In this document: one piece after another, positions 24,516 through 33,848 of the stretch
Position numbering within the stretch: the stretch's first letter is position 1
Layout of the letters: each line of letters opens with the position of its first letter
Assembly (NCBI RefSeq): GCF_001274725.1
Contig: NZ_LGUF01000007.1
Span: 168,468 to 232,467 of the forward strand
Reading direction: 5' to 3'
DNA: 64,000 nt
Source: Sporosarcina globispora
Lineage (GTDB): Bacteria > Bacillota > Bacilli > Bacillales > Cytobacillaceae
Program-made: the position numbers and the translations under genes
The notes under the pieces: generated by a model
Database searches by the model: none
Seen by the model: only the letters and a program-made list of their open reading frames with translations
Told to the model about the DNA's origin: nothing

Positions 24516-25280
24516 TCACCCCTGCAGACTGCTTGTTTCCAGTACCCGCTGCAGAAAATTCAGTGTTCTTTCTATAATGATGTCCTGATCATTATCAAGT
24601 GTTGCCACATGATAGCTATTGTCCAGGGTGACCAATTCCTTTGCAGCTGATCTGATGCTGTTGTATATTTCCTGAGAGTTGGAAGGGGGAACCACGTGAT
24701 CTTCCTTTGAGACAAAAATGAGTGCAGGACATGTAACTTTCCCTAAATCCGCTTTAACCTTCTTCATCAGTTCCGTAATTTCTCCTAACGACTTAACGGG
24801 GGTCTTTTCATAGGCAAGTTCTTTTATATCAGGGTTTTTAATGTCTGATCCAATTGCATCCAGGAAGCGGAAATTCTCCAGCCCTGCTGCTGCAGCCATA
24901 TCAGGGATCTCAATAGCTGCATTAATCGGGATAATTCCCTTAATCTCTTGATATTTCTCCGCCATATACAAGGTCAGGGTGCCTCCCATAGACAGACCTG
25001 TAACGAAAATCGTACTGCATCGCTCCTTTAGCCACAGATAGCCTTCTTCTGCCGAATCAATCCAGTCCTGATAGGTAGTAGTTTCCATTTCCTCATAATG
25101 AGTACCGTGGCCCTTCAGCCTCGGACCGCAGACCGTATACCCAGCATTTGCATAAGCTTCCCCAAGCGGGCGCATGCTTTGAGTAGAACCCGTAAAGCCA
25201 TGCGATACCAAAATCCCAATCTCATTTCCTTCAAAATAAAAAGGTTCTGCGCCTTCTAAAATAGGATACTTTTCAGACAT
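24516..25280 (-). CDS. Monoacylglycerol lipase/carboxylesterase (Est30 type)
   Basis: An alpha/beta hydrolase of about 254 residues, close to the Bacillus sp. H257 monoacylglycerol lipase and Geobacillus Est30. Visible are the oxyanion loop VSHGFTGSTQSMRPL, PRLKGHGTHYEEME, the nucleophile elbow TGLSMGG, the acid in VSKEDHVVPP and the catalytic His in DNSYHVATLD. It hydrolyses short-chain monoglycerides or carboxyl esters. Start at 25280 (MSEKYP) has GGAGGAAGG upstream; a TTG six codons earlier overlaps that site. Confidence 0.9.
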   Translation of the reverse strand: MSEKYPILEGAEPFYFEGNEIGILVSHGFTGSTQSMRPLGEAYANAGYTVCGPRLKGHGTHYEEMETTTYQDWIDSAEEGYLWLKERCSTIFVTGLSMGGTLTLYMAEKYQEIKGIIPINAAIEIPDMAAAAGLENFRFLDAIGSDIKNPDIKELAYEKTPVKSLGEITELMKKVKADLGKVTCPALIFVSKEDHVVPPSNSQEIYNSIRSAAKELVTLDNSYHVATLDNDQDIIIERTLNFLQRVLETSSLQG

Positions 25281-25583
25281 GTTCCTTCCTCCATTCAATA
25301 AGTTATTTTCTATTAAGAGATATTCTTTCCATCTCCCTCTATACCTCCTTATTTGAAAGTATTTAACATTTTTGTAAAACTTCGCACCCGAGTCTTCAGA
25401 AAAACTTTTTTTCCAGCATCGTCTTGTTTATAATAGATAGAATGAATAAAGAACTAAGCAGCATTGCCCTATAAACAAAAAGCAAGCTTTAGGAGCGCAG
25501 CAAAGGGAAGTTTCCGCTTTATTTTCCTTCCCGATATTATTAAAATAAGTACTAACTACATAAACAGAAAGGCTGATACCGGT
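25281..25583. other. Promoter region between the divergent lipase and glnS genes
   Basis: AT-rich. TTTCCAGCATCGTCTTGTTTATAATAGATAG contains a plausible SigA -10 (TATAAT at about 25430) for glnS. No T-box features (AGGGTGGNACCGCG, specifier arm) are visible, although T-boxes are common before aminoacyl-tRNA synthetase genes in Bacillota. Confidence 0.35.
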
Positions 25584-27275
<1,692 letters not shown>

Positions 27276-27281
27276 TTCATT

Positions 27282-27312
27282 GGCTTGAGGGATCCGTTTC
27301 CTCAAGCTTTTT
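27282..27312 (+). terminator. Terminator of glnS
   Basis: GGCTTGAGG-gatccgttt-CCTCAAGCTTTTTTG. Confidence 0.9.
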
Positions 27313-27403
27313 TGTAAAAGCAGTTTTTATTCATAAACTACCTTCACGCAAAAAAATATGGTAAGGTTTTAAAAGTAAGCATTTACATAAGGAGGATTAG
27401 AAT

Positions 27404-27754
27404 ATGTCAAACCAGCATGACCCAAATGCATTACCGCCAAAAACATGTTCAGTAGACCGCATGGTTACAGTTAAAGAGGACGTTGAAAAGGTTCTGGCAG
27501 GAAAGAAAACAGCTACACGCCGCAACGGCCGCTATGCTGATATCGGGGAAATCATGACACTTGAAGGCCAGGATTTTGTTGTAGAAAAAGTTTATTCCCA
27601 GTCTCTTGGAGAATTAACAGACGATCATGCCCGCCAGGAAGGTTTTGAAAGCTTGGAGGACTACAAACAATCCATCCTCTCGATGCATCCGGGAATGCCT
27701 TGGCTTCCGCAAATGCGTGTATGGGTTCATGAATTCAGCGCAGTGAAGAAGTAA
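27404..27754 (+). CDS. ASCH-domain protein
   Basis: 116 residues with the ASCH fold: MVTVKEDVEKVLAGKKTATRR (~20-40, basic GKKTxTxR motif), GEIMTLEGQDFVVEKVY and a C-terminal MRVWVHEF strand. ASCH domains are PUA-like and are thought to bind RNA; some act as nucleic-acid amidohydrolases. The ATG has AAGGAGG upstream. Only 9 bp separate it from the next membrane-protein gene, so they probably form an operon. Confidence 0.85.
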   Translation: MSNQHDPNALPPKTCSVDRMVTVKEDVEKVLAGKKTATRRNGRYADIGEIMTLEGQDFVVEKVYSQSLGELTDDHARQEGFESLEDYKQSILSMHPGMPWLPQMRVWVHEFSAVKK

Positions 27755-27763
27755 TCTGCCGGG

Positions 27764-28204
27764 ATGGACATACTGTACCGAATACTGCTGTATATCCATG
27801 TCAGCAGTGCCATTCTTTCTGTTGGCCCATTTTTTGTTCTGATTCCAATCGTCAATAAATTGAAATCAGCTCAGCCTGGGATTCAGCAGGCATACATAGG
27901 CATCTTCAGGACATCCGTACGCCTCGTCAAGCATGCAGGACATGTACTTGTAGGCTCGGGTGTCCTTCTTATCGTGAACAGCCACTGGGCTTGGACAACA
28001 TCCTGGATCGTTGCAACCCTGGCAGTTATGGGAGGTTCAGTCTTTTTTCTCGCCCGGGCCTTCACTCCCGTTCTCAAGAAATTTGATGAGCCAGGGGCAG
28101 ATCAGCATTTCCTTATCAGAAAGCTCTCCCGCTCCGTCTGGATCTATCTTTTTCTATTAATGCTCATGCTTTGGTTCATGGTGGCCAAGCCTGTGCTTTG
28201 GTAG
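27764..28204 (+). CDS. Integral membrane protein, DUF2269/CopD-like
   Basis: 146 residues with four helices: ILLYIHVSSAILSVGPFFVLI, VLVGSGVLLIVNSHW, WIVATLAVMGGSVFFLARAF and SVWIYLFLLMLMLWFMVA. Conserved His12 in the first helix and His/Trp in NSHWAW resemble CopD/DUF2269 proteins, which may carry haem or metal. Function unproven. Second gene of a two-gene unit ending in a terminator. Confidence 0.7.
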   Translation: MDILYRILLYIHVSSAILSVGPFFVLIPIVNKLKSAQPGIQQAYIGIFRTSVRLVKHAGHVLVGSGVLLIVNSHWAWTTSWIVATLAVMGGSVFFLARAFTPVLKKFDEPGADQHFLIRKLSRSVWIYLFLLMLMLWFMVAKPVLW

Positions 28205-28212
28205 GAAAATCT

Positions 28213-28247
28213 AAAAACAAGCGCTGCTGGTCAGCGCTTGTTTTTAT
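28213..28247 (+). terminator. Terminator after the ASCH/membrane protein pair
   Basis: AAACAAGCGCTG-ctggt-CAGCGCTTGTTTTTATTTT, a near-perfect stem with T-run. Confidence 0.92.
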
Positions 28248-28286
28248 TTTGGCGGAATCTCTATCCATCCTGCTTCTTGCCAACCT

Positions 28287-28390
28287 ATTTCGCGGTTATA
28301 TCCGTTTTTCCGCGGATATCCTGAATATTTCGCGGATATATCCTAATTTTCGCGGTTATATTAAATATTTCGCGGATAAACTTAATTTTC
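28287..28390. repeat. 20-21-bp intergenic repeat array (TTTCGCGGATA type)
   Basis: Five head-to-tail units begin TTTCGCGGTTATATCC, TTTCCGCGGATATCC, TTTCGCGGATATATCC, TTTCGCGGTTATATT and TTTCGCGGATAAAC, with AT-rich linkers. It is the clearest of six such arrays. Too short and without spacers of CRISPR length. Confidence 0.9.
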
Positions 28391-28404
28391 AAAGACAAGG
28401 TCTT

Positions 28405-29130
28405 TTATTTCAAAAACCTTTCCGGAAAATCGGTCATGATCACTTCGACTCCGGCTTTATTTAAAGTGCCGCTGCGGGTTTCATCATTAACCGTATAAAC
28501 TCTCAGCGGAAAGCCCGCTTCTTTTGCTGCCCTTCCAAATTCCGATAGGGCAAACCCCTCTTCACAATGAATGCTGTTTGCACCGATTTTTTTCGCAATT
28601 TCGAGTGTATTTTCCGGTACACCTTCAATCAAATAGCCGGTCTGCAAAGTTTCATGCAAATCCCGGACTCTCCTCAGGCTCTCGGCATTGAAAGATGATA
28701 TAATCACACGCAGTTCCAATCCATATTTAAGGATAAGATCTATAACCTTTTCTTCCATCCCGGGGTATTCAATCATATCATTTTTCAGTTCAATATTAAT
28801 CAGCAGTTCGTTTCCTTCTATAACTGCCCACTGTAAAAATTTTTCAAGATCTGGGATCGTTTCGCCAGCGTTAGCAGCTGCAAACCAGCTGCCAGCATCA
28901 AGCTGCTCGATTTCTTCAAAGGTCATGTCCTTAATATAGCCGGTACCGCCGGTCGTTCTGTCCACAGTCTCATCATGAATGATTACCAGCTTTCCATCCT
29001 TCGCCATCTGCACGTCCAATTCAATCCCATCTGCTCCTGCCTCCAAAGCAGCCTGGAAAGCAGCCATCGTATTTTCCGGATAACGTCCGCTGACACCGCG
29101 GTGGGCAAAGATTTTTCCTTTTTTATTCAA
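28405..29130 (-). CDS. Glycerophosphodiester phosphodiesterase (GDPD, UgpQ type)
   Basis: Cleaves glycerophosphodiesters to glycerol-3-phosphate and an alcohol. 241 residues, no signal peptide, so cytoplasmic. Motifs: FAHRGVSGRYPENT (catalytic His, ~10), ADGIELDVQMAKDGKLVIIHDETVDRTT (metal Glu/Asp and second catalytic His), LLINIELK and the C-terminal YTVNDE and IMTDFPERFLK. The TTG start has GGAGGAG upstream. Monocistronic. Confidence 0.93.
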   Translation of the reverse strand: MNKKGKIFAHRGVSGRYPENTMAAFQAALEAGADGIELDVQMAKDGKLVIIHDETVDRTTGGTGYIKDMTFEEIEQLDAGSWFAAANAGETIPDLEKFLQWAVIEGNELLINIELKNDMIEYPGMEEKVIDLILKYGLELRVIISSFNAESLRRVRDLHETLQTGYLIEGVPENTLEIAKKIGANSIHCEEGFALSEFGRAAKEAGFPLRVYTVNDETRSGTLNKAGVEVIMTDFPERFLK

Positions 29131-29293
29131 AATATCTCCTCCTAAAACAATAATGTCATTATTAATAATCTATTCTACGCTCGGCCTCAAAACCATTTTT
29201 TCATTCCCAGAATGGCCGCTCAAGTTTCACTCCGCTTTCAATTCCCTTATAATGAAAACTATGAAACTTCTTTCTTCTCATAACGTATAAAAA

Positions 29294-29436
29294 GAAAAGC
29301 GAAAGCGCCTTGCCCACGAAGGAACGCAGACTAAGAGCGCCACGTCCTGTGGCAACGTCTGCATGACCCCGAGTCCCTAGGAGCCGCAACAAGACAAGCT
29401 TGTGACCTCGAGGGGGCAGGCGCTGGAGCTAGACAG
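29294..29436. repeat. Dispersed repeat with complementary ends, copy 1
   Basis: Begins AAAAGCGAAAGCGCCTTG and ends AGGCGCTGGAGCTAGACAG; the AGCGCC/GGCGCT ends can pair and the interior has further hairpins (GCGCCACGTCCTGTGGC). Copies at 33619 and 40708 share the ends but differ inside. The rest of 29131-29494 holds the promoter of the TerD gene. Confidence 0.8.
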
Positions 29437-29494
29437 TTCTCGAAGTACAAAGTTATAAATTCTTAGTATAAAAAACATAATAGGAGTGAAATCT

Positions 29495-30949
29495 GTGGGA
29501 GTTCGATTGAGCAAGGGACAAAAAGTAGATTTGACCAAAACGAATCCAGGTTTGCAGGTTGTGGCGGCAGGATTGGGCTGGGATGTCAGCCATAATCAAT
29601 CGCAATATGACCTTGACGCTTCAGCATTTTTAACGGGTGCTTCCGGCAAAGTGCAAAGTGATAGCGACTTTGTGTTTTATAATAATCCATCCGGGGGAAA
29701 CGGATCGATCCTTTACAGCAGTGATAATAGAACTGGTGCCGGTGCCGGGGATGATGAACAAATCCACATCGAATTAAATAAGGTTCCGCAGCATATCCAC
29801 CGAATTGCCTTTACGATTACCATTCATGATGCCCAGATGAAAGGGCAGAACTTTGGACAAGTTTCCAATGCCTATGTAAGAATTCTTAATCCCCTGACAA
29901 ACGAGGAGCTTCTCCGCTTCGACCTTGGCCGAGATTTTACCGTTGAAACGGCTATCGTAGCTGCAGAGCTTTATCGCCATAATGGCGAGTGGAAATTCAA
30001 TGCAATTGCAAGCGGATTCCAGGGCGGATTAGCTGCCCTTTGCCGCAATTTCGGCGTTTCCGTAGATGATGAGCCTGCTCCAAGTCCGCAGCCATCATTC
30101 AGCCAGGATCAATATCAGCAGCCCGCCCATTTTGGACAGCCTGCTCAAGGATACACTCCACATCAAAACCAGCAAGTGTATGGCCAGCCGGCACAACAAG
30201 GATACAGTCAGTCCTCCTTTGGCCAGACTTCCTATAACACGCCGCCTCCATCGCAGCCATCTGCTTTTGGCGGCCAGTCAGGATTTGGTCAGCCAGTCCA
30301 GGCTCAGTCTTATACAGATGGAAATATTTCCTGCACCCGGTGCGGATCAACCAACATCCGTACCGGACAAAAAGGATTTGGTCTTGGAAAAGCAGCGATT
30401 GGAGGACTCATCCTCGGGCCGGTAGGACTTCTTGGCGGCTTTATTGGGAAAAAACAGCTGAAGCTCACCTGTAATGCATGCGGCAATTCATGGTCGCCTA
30501 ATCAAACGGATTATGCACAGTGGGCCAATGACCAAAAACGCCGTGCCCAGGAGCTGTTTACACGCTTCAAAAGCCAGGATGTCCTGGACGCCGTTGTAGC
30601 ATCATGTGCCCTTGTCGGTATGGCAGATGGCAGGCTCGATCCGGCAGAACGCCAAAAAATGATTGAGTTTGTAAACAGCAGCCAGGAATTAAAAGTTTTT
30701 GATACACAAAAAGTGATACAGCAATTCAATATGTTCGTCCAGCGGATTGAGATGGACCCGATCACCGGCCGGGCCGAAGCCTTCAAAGCAGTCGGCCGGG
30801 TAAGAAATAAGCCTGAGATCGCCCGCCTTGTCGCCCGTTATTGTATTGCGATCGGTTATGCTGACGGGAACTTTGATCAAAATGAAAAACAGGCTGTTAC
30901 AGAGATCTGCATGGAACTCGGATTAAACCCTCATGAATTCCTATCTTAA
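29495..30949 (+). CDS. TerD-zinc ribbon-TerB fusion protein
   Basis: 484 residues in three parts. Residues 1-190 are a TerD domain (MGVRLSKGQKVDLTKTNPGL, the Ca-binding-like DLDASAFLTG and NRTGAGAGDDEQIHIEL). A Gln/Pro-rich linker follows (200-270). A zinc ribbon has CTRCGS at ~279 and CNACGNSW at ~326 around a glycine-rich hydrophobic hairpin. The C-terminal 130 residues are a TerB-like helical domain (GMADGRLDPAERQKM, GYADGNFDQNEKQAV). TerD/TerB belong to a membrane-associated stress and metal-sensing system; the fusion suggests one scaffold combining both. The GTG at 29495 is 8 bp from TAGGAG and restores the canonical TerD start. Confidence 0.9.
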   Translation: MGVRLSKGQKVDLTKTNPGLQVVAAGLGWDVSHNQSQYDLDASAFLTGASGKVQSDSDFVFYNNPSGGNGSILYSSDNRTGAGAGDDEQIHIELNKVPQHIHRIAFTITIHDAQMKGQNFGQVSNAYVRILNPLTNEELLRFDLGRDFTVETAIVAAELYRHNGEWKFNAIASGFQGGLAALCRNFGVSVDDEPAPSPQPSFSQDQYQQPAHFGQPAQGYTPHQNQQVYGQPAQQGYSQSSFGQTSYNTPPPSQPSAFGGQSGFGQPVQAQSYTDGNISCTRCGSTNIRTGQKGFGLGKAAIGGLILGPVGLLGGFIGKKQLKLTCNACGNSWSPNQTDYAQWANDQKRRAQELFTRFKSQDVLDAVVASCALVGMADGRLDPAERQKMIEFVNSSQELKVFDTQKVIQQFNMFVQRIEMDPITGRAEAFKAVGRVRNKPEIARLVARYCIAIGYADGNFDQNEKQAVTEICMELGLNPHEFLS

Positions 30950-30963
30950 TATGTAATATTCCC

Positions 30964-30996
30964 TAGCTCTGCCAAACTGCGGCAGAGCTTTTTTTG
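30964..30996 (+). terminator. Terminator of the TerD-TerB gene
   Basis: AGCTCTGCC-aaactg-CGGCAGAGCT followed by seven Ts. Confidence 0.92.
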
Positions 30997-31101
30997 CATT
31001 TATTCCCTCACCCTCCTGAATATGCCGCATACAAAGCTTTTATGCGGGTATACTCAAAAAGATGAAGGTCTTGTACTGAAAATTTAAAGGAGGTAATATC
31101 C

Positions 31102-31950
31102 TTGAAGGAAAGCTCATCTACTGAACGGTATATGCCGATGACTTCCTCCACGAGCGGAATGATTGTGAACGAAGCGGATGGAGTCTACTGCCTGACAGTA
31201 CAGATTGTCAATGTTTGTTTTGTACGACTATCAGAAAAGCCTGGCGACTGGGTCCTGGTTGACGCCGGCATGCCAAAGTCTGCAGAGAAAATCATGGATG
31301 CCGCTGAAGAACTTTTTGGCGGGAACGCCAGACCGAAAGCCATAATTCTTACACATGGCCATTTCGACCATGTTGGCGCAATCATCGATTTGGTGGAGCG
31401 CTGGCAGGTTCCTGTATACACTCACCCGCTGGAAATGCCATTTTTAACTGGACAGCAGGATTATCCAAAGCCTGACGCAAGTGTTGAAGGCGGTCTTGTC
31501 GCAAAGATATCCCCCGCTTTTCCGCATGAAGGCATTGACCTCGGAAACCATGTTCAGCCTTTGCCTGAGGATGGAAGTGTTCCACATATGGAAGGATGGA
31601 AATGGATTCACACACCAGGACATACCCCCGGCCATGTCTCTTTTTTCAGGGAGTCTGATCGCGTGCTGATTGCAGGGGATGCTTTTGTAACAGTGAAACA
31701 GGAATCCTTATACAGTGTGCTCACACAGGAACAGGAAATCAGCGGCCCGCCCCGCTACCTCACCACAGACTGGGATGCTGCCAGAGCATCCGTACAGAAA
31801 CTTGAAGCGCTGCAGCCGGATGTTGCCATCACTGGCCATGGCATCCCAATGGCAGCAGCTGCATTAAGAGAAAACCTCTACATGCTGGTAAATAAATTTG
31901 ATGAAATTGCCGTTCCGGACCACGGAAAATATGTAGACGGAGAACGCTAA
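31102..31950 (+). CDS. MBL-fold metallo-hydrolase
   Basis: 282 residues of the metallo-beta-lactamase fold: LVDAGMPKSA, THGHFDHVGAI with the HxHxDH zinc motif (~84-90), THPLEMPFL, HTPGHTPGHVSFF (third His), IAGDAFV and a late ITGHGIPM His. Closest to glyoxalase-II-like or YflN-like hydrolases; substrate unknown. The TTG start is 7 bp from AAAGGAGGT. A terminator follows directly. Confidence 0.88.
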   Translation: MKESSSTERYMPMTSSTSGMIVNEADGVYCLTVQIVNVCFVRLSEKPGDWVLVDAGMPKSAEKIMDAAEELFGGNARPKAIILTHGHFDHVGAIIDLVERWQVPVYTHPLEMPFLTGQQDYPKPDASVEGGLVAKISPAFPHEGIDLGNHVQPLPEDGSVPHMEGWKWIHTPGHTPGHVSFFRESDRVLIAGDAFVTVKQESLYSVLTQEQEISGPPRYLTTDWDAARASVQKLEALQPDVAITGHGIPMAAAALRENLYMLVNKFDEIAVPDHGKYVDGER

Positions 31951-31951
31951 G

Positions 31952-31991
31952 AAAAAGCAAGGTTCACCTTATAGTGTGTACCTTGCTTTTT
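31952..31991 (+). terminator. Terminator of the MBL hydrolase gene
   Basis: AAAAAGCAAGGT ... ACCTTGCTTTTT around a 17-nt loop. Confidence 0.9.
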
Positions 31992-32060
31992 GATGTTTAA
32001 AACAATCAAAAAAAGGAAGAGTAATAAAAGACGAATTTTAATAGTTCAGGAGGTCCACAT

Positions 32061-32408
32061 ATGCATCTTGAAAACTTTATTGGCCAGAAAATCCAAATAA
32101 AATTTAAGAATTTTCCTAATGACCTCGTCGGCTCCATCACAGGCATTTATCAGCCCGATGAATGGTACCTTGTGAAACTGATAAAGACAGAAAGCATGGG
32201 AATCTGGGTCGAGAACCCCTGCTTTAAACGAACAAAGGTGAAAGAGGAAGACGGTACCGACATTCCAGAAGAGCAGCAAAAGGAAGAAGATTGCGTCACC
32301 CATTTTCTTATTCGCTGGGATTATATCAGTTCTGTCATTACCTTCCCCGATAAACAGACGCTCGGCGTTGATAAGAAAGCAAAATTAATAGGTTTTCAGC
32401 CTTCGTGA
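32061..32408 (+). CDS. Hypothetical protein, probable small beta barrel
   Basis: 115 residues, soluble, no signal peptide. Alternating hydrophobic residues in FIGQKIQIKFKNFPNDLVGSI, WYLVKLIKTESMGIWVEN and HFLIRWDYISSVITF suggest a mostly beta protein, with an acidic Glu-rich loop (EEDGTDIPEEQQKEED). AGGAGG precedes the ATG and a terminator follows, so it is a real monocistron. Family not recognised. Confidence 0.7.
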   Translation: MHLENFIGQKIQIKFKNFPNDLVGSITGIYQPDEWYLVKLIKTESMGIWVENPCFKRTKVKEEDGTDIPEEQQKEEDCVTHFLIRWDYISSVITFPDKQTLGVDKKAKLIGFQPS

Positions 32409-32415
32409 TAGATAC

Positions 32416-32449
32416 TCCCCCCGATGTCAGCGACCGGGGGCCTTTTTTC
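32416..32449 (+). terminator. Terminator of the hypothetical gene at 32061
   Basis: CCCCCGatgtcagcgacCGGGGG followed by CCTTTTTT. Confidence 0.85.
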
Positions 32450-32469
32450 TTGGCTGAACCCATAACTAA

Positions 32470-32576
32470 TTTATTTGCCGAATTATGATTTTGTTTGCTA
32501 TTTTTCTGTTTTCTTTGCTAAATGACCAGATTTGTTTGTTAGTTTTCCCTATTTCTTTGCTAGTTTTTCATTTTAT
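32470..32576. repeat. ~20-bp intergenic repeat array (TTTGCTA type)
   Basis: Five units start TTATTTGCCGAATT, TTGTTTGCTATTTT, TTCTTTGCTAAATG, TTTGTTTGTTAGTT and TTTCTTTGCTAGTT, each about 20-21 bp. Same period as the 28287 array but a different core word. Confidence 0.78.
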
Positions 32577-32656
32577 TAGAAAAGTTCACATTTATAGCTT
32601 TTTCGACTATGATATATTTACCGACTATTCAAAAAAATAATAACGGAGGAACATAC

Positions 32657-33619
32657 ATGACTAAAAGAACCTGCATCATCACACATGATCTGGAACCTTC
32701 ACAGCTTGAGAAAATTAAAGAAATCATCCCCGATTGGGAGCTCATTGCCGGTAAAGATCCAGCAAACTGGCTAAACGGGATGAAGGAAGCCGAAATAATT
32801 GCCGGCTGGAAAAAGGAAATTAAAGAAATGGTCCTTGAAGGAAACAGCAAACTCCGCTGGTTCCAATCCTGGAGTGCAGGAGTCGATTCCCTGCCCCTGG
32901 CCGAAATGGAATCACAAGGCATCCAGATTACCAGCGCAAACGGTGTCCATGCGAACCCGATTTCAGAAACCATTCTCGCCCTCATGCTTGGACTTACCCG
33001 CAAAGTCCATACATATGTAAAAAATCAGCAAGCCAAAGTATGGCACCATTCCGGAATGAAGCTTGAAATTCACAATAAAACCATTGGCATGATCGGCGCA
33101 GGAGCCATCGGAAAAGAAACAGCAAGAATTGCTAAAGCATTCGGCATGAAGGTGATTGGCGTGCGGCACTCCAGAAAACCGGAAGAGTATATAGATGAAA
33201 TGTATACCTCCAGACAGTTAAACGATGTGCTTCCTCAATGTGACTATGTTGTTGTCACACTTCCGCTTACAAAGGAAACACGGCAGTTATTCGGAGCGGA
33301 ACAGTTTTCCCTCATGAAGGATTCTGCTTTCTTCATCAATATCGGCCGGGGGGAAATTGTAAAAGAAACAGAACTGATTGCTGCACTGCAGAACGGGCAA
33401 ATTGCCGGTGCCGGGCTTGATGTCTTTGAAAAAGAACCGCTTTCTGAAGACAGCCCTCTATGGGACCTTGATAATGTCATCATTACCCCGCATACGGCCG
33501 GCTCCACAGAATACTATACCCAGCGTGTGATTGAAGATATTTTTATTCCTAATTTAAAGAAGTACATAAATAGCGGTACACCCGGCATTAATCTAGTGGA
33601 TTATAAAAAAGGGTATTAA
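32657..33619 (+). CDS. D-isomer-specific 2-hydroxyacid dehydrogenase
   Basis: About 320 residues. Catalytic domain with SWSAGVDSLPL, then the NAD-binding fold (IGMIGAGAIGKETARIAKAFGM, GxGxxG), and the catalytic triad: Arg in ITSANGVHANPIS-to-VVVTLPLT, Glu in GAGLDVFEKEPL, and His in IITPHTAGST. It reduces 2-keto acids with NADH; the substrate could be glyoxylate, hydroxypyruvate or another keto acid. The start at 32657 (MTKRTC) has CGGAGGA upstream; the longer frame to 32609 does not. Confidence 0.9.
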   Translation: MTKRTCIITHDLEPSQLEKIKEIIPDWELIAGKDPANWLNGMKEAEIIAGWKKEIKEMVLEGNSKLRWFQSWSAGVDSLPLAEMESQGIQITSANGVHANPISETILALMLGLTRKVHTYVKNQQAKVWHHSGMKLEIHNKTIGMIGAGAIGKETARIAKAFGMKVIGVRHSRKPEEYIDEMYTSRQLNDVLPQCDYVVVTLPLTKETRQLFGAEQFSLMKDSAFFINIGRGEIVKETELIAALQNGQIAGAGLDVFEKEPLSEDSPLWDLDNVIITPHTAGSTEYYTQRVIEDIFIPNLKKYINSGTPGINLVDYKKGY

Positions 33620-33742
33620 GAAAAGCGGAAGGCGCCCGCCTATCGGCGACAAGCATAAGACGAGACAGCTGAAAGGCTATTCTTTAACCTTTTAGACGGA
33701 TTGGCTTAGACCCAAGAGCCGATGGCACCTGGAGCTAGACAA
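33619..33742. repeat. Dispersed repeat with complementary ends, copy 2
   Basis: Starts AGAAAAGCGGAAGGCGCC at the stop codon of the dehydrogenase and ends GGCACCTGGAGCTAGACAA. The ends match copies 1 and 3 imperfectly; the interior is unrelated except for a CTTTTAGACGG/TTCTTTAACC region. Confidence 0.7.
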
Positions 33743-33817
33743 TTACCTAACTTCAGAATTTATAATTATCTATTAATAAAGAGGGCCCTGCAGCAGATGC
33801 ATTTTTTTTGCAAAAAT

Positions 33818-33848
33818 AAAAAGGATCTCTATTTTGAGAGGTCCTTTT
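33818..33848 (-). terminator. Terminator overlapping the end of the EamA gene
   Basis: Minus-strand AAAAGGACCTCTCAAAATAGAGATCCTTTTTATT. The stem begins inside the last codons (KDLSK-stop), so coding sequence and terminator overlap. Confidence 0.85.

Noticed and set aside
28287..28390. Possible CRISPR array
   Set aside because: Units are about 20 bp head to tail without unique 30-40 bp spacers, repeats are degenerate, and no cas gene is in the window.
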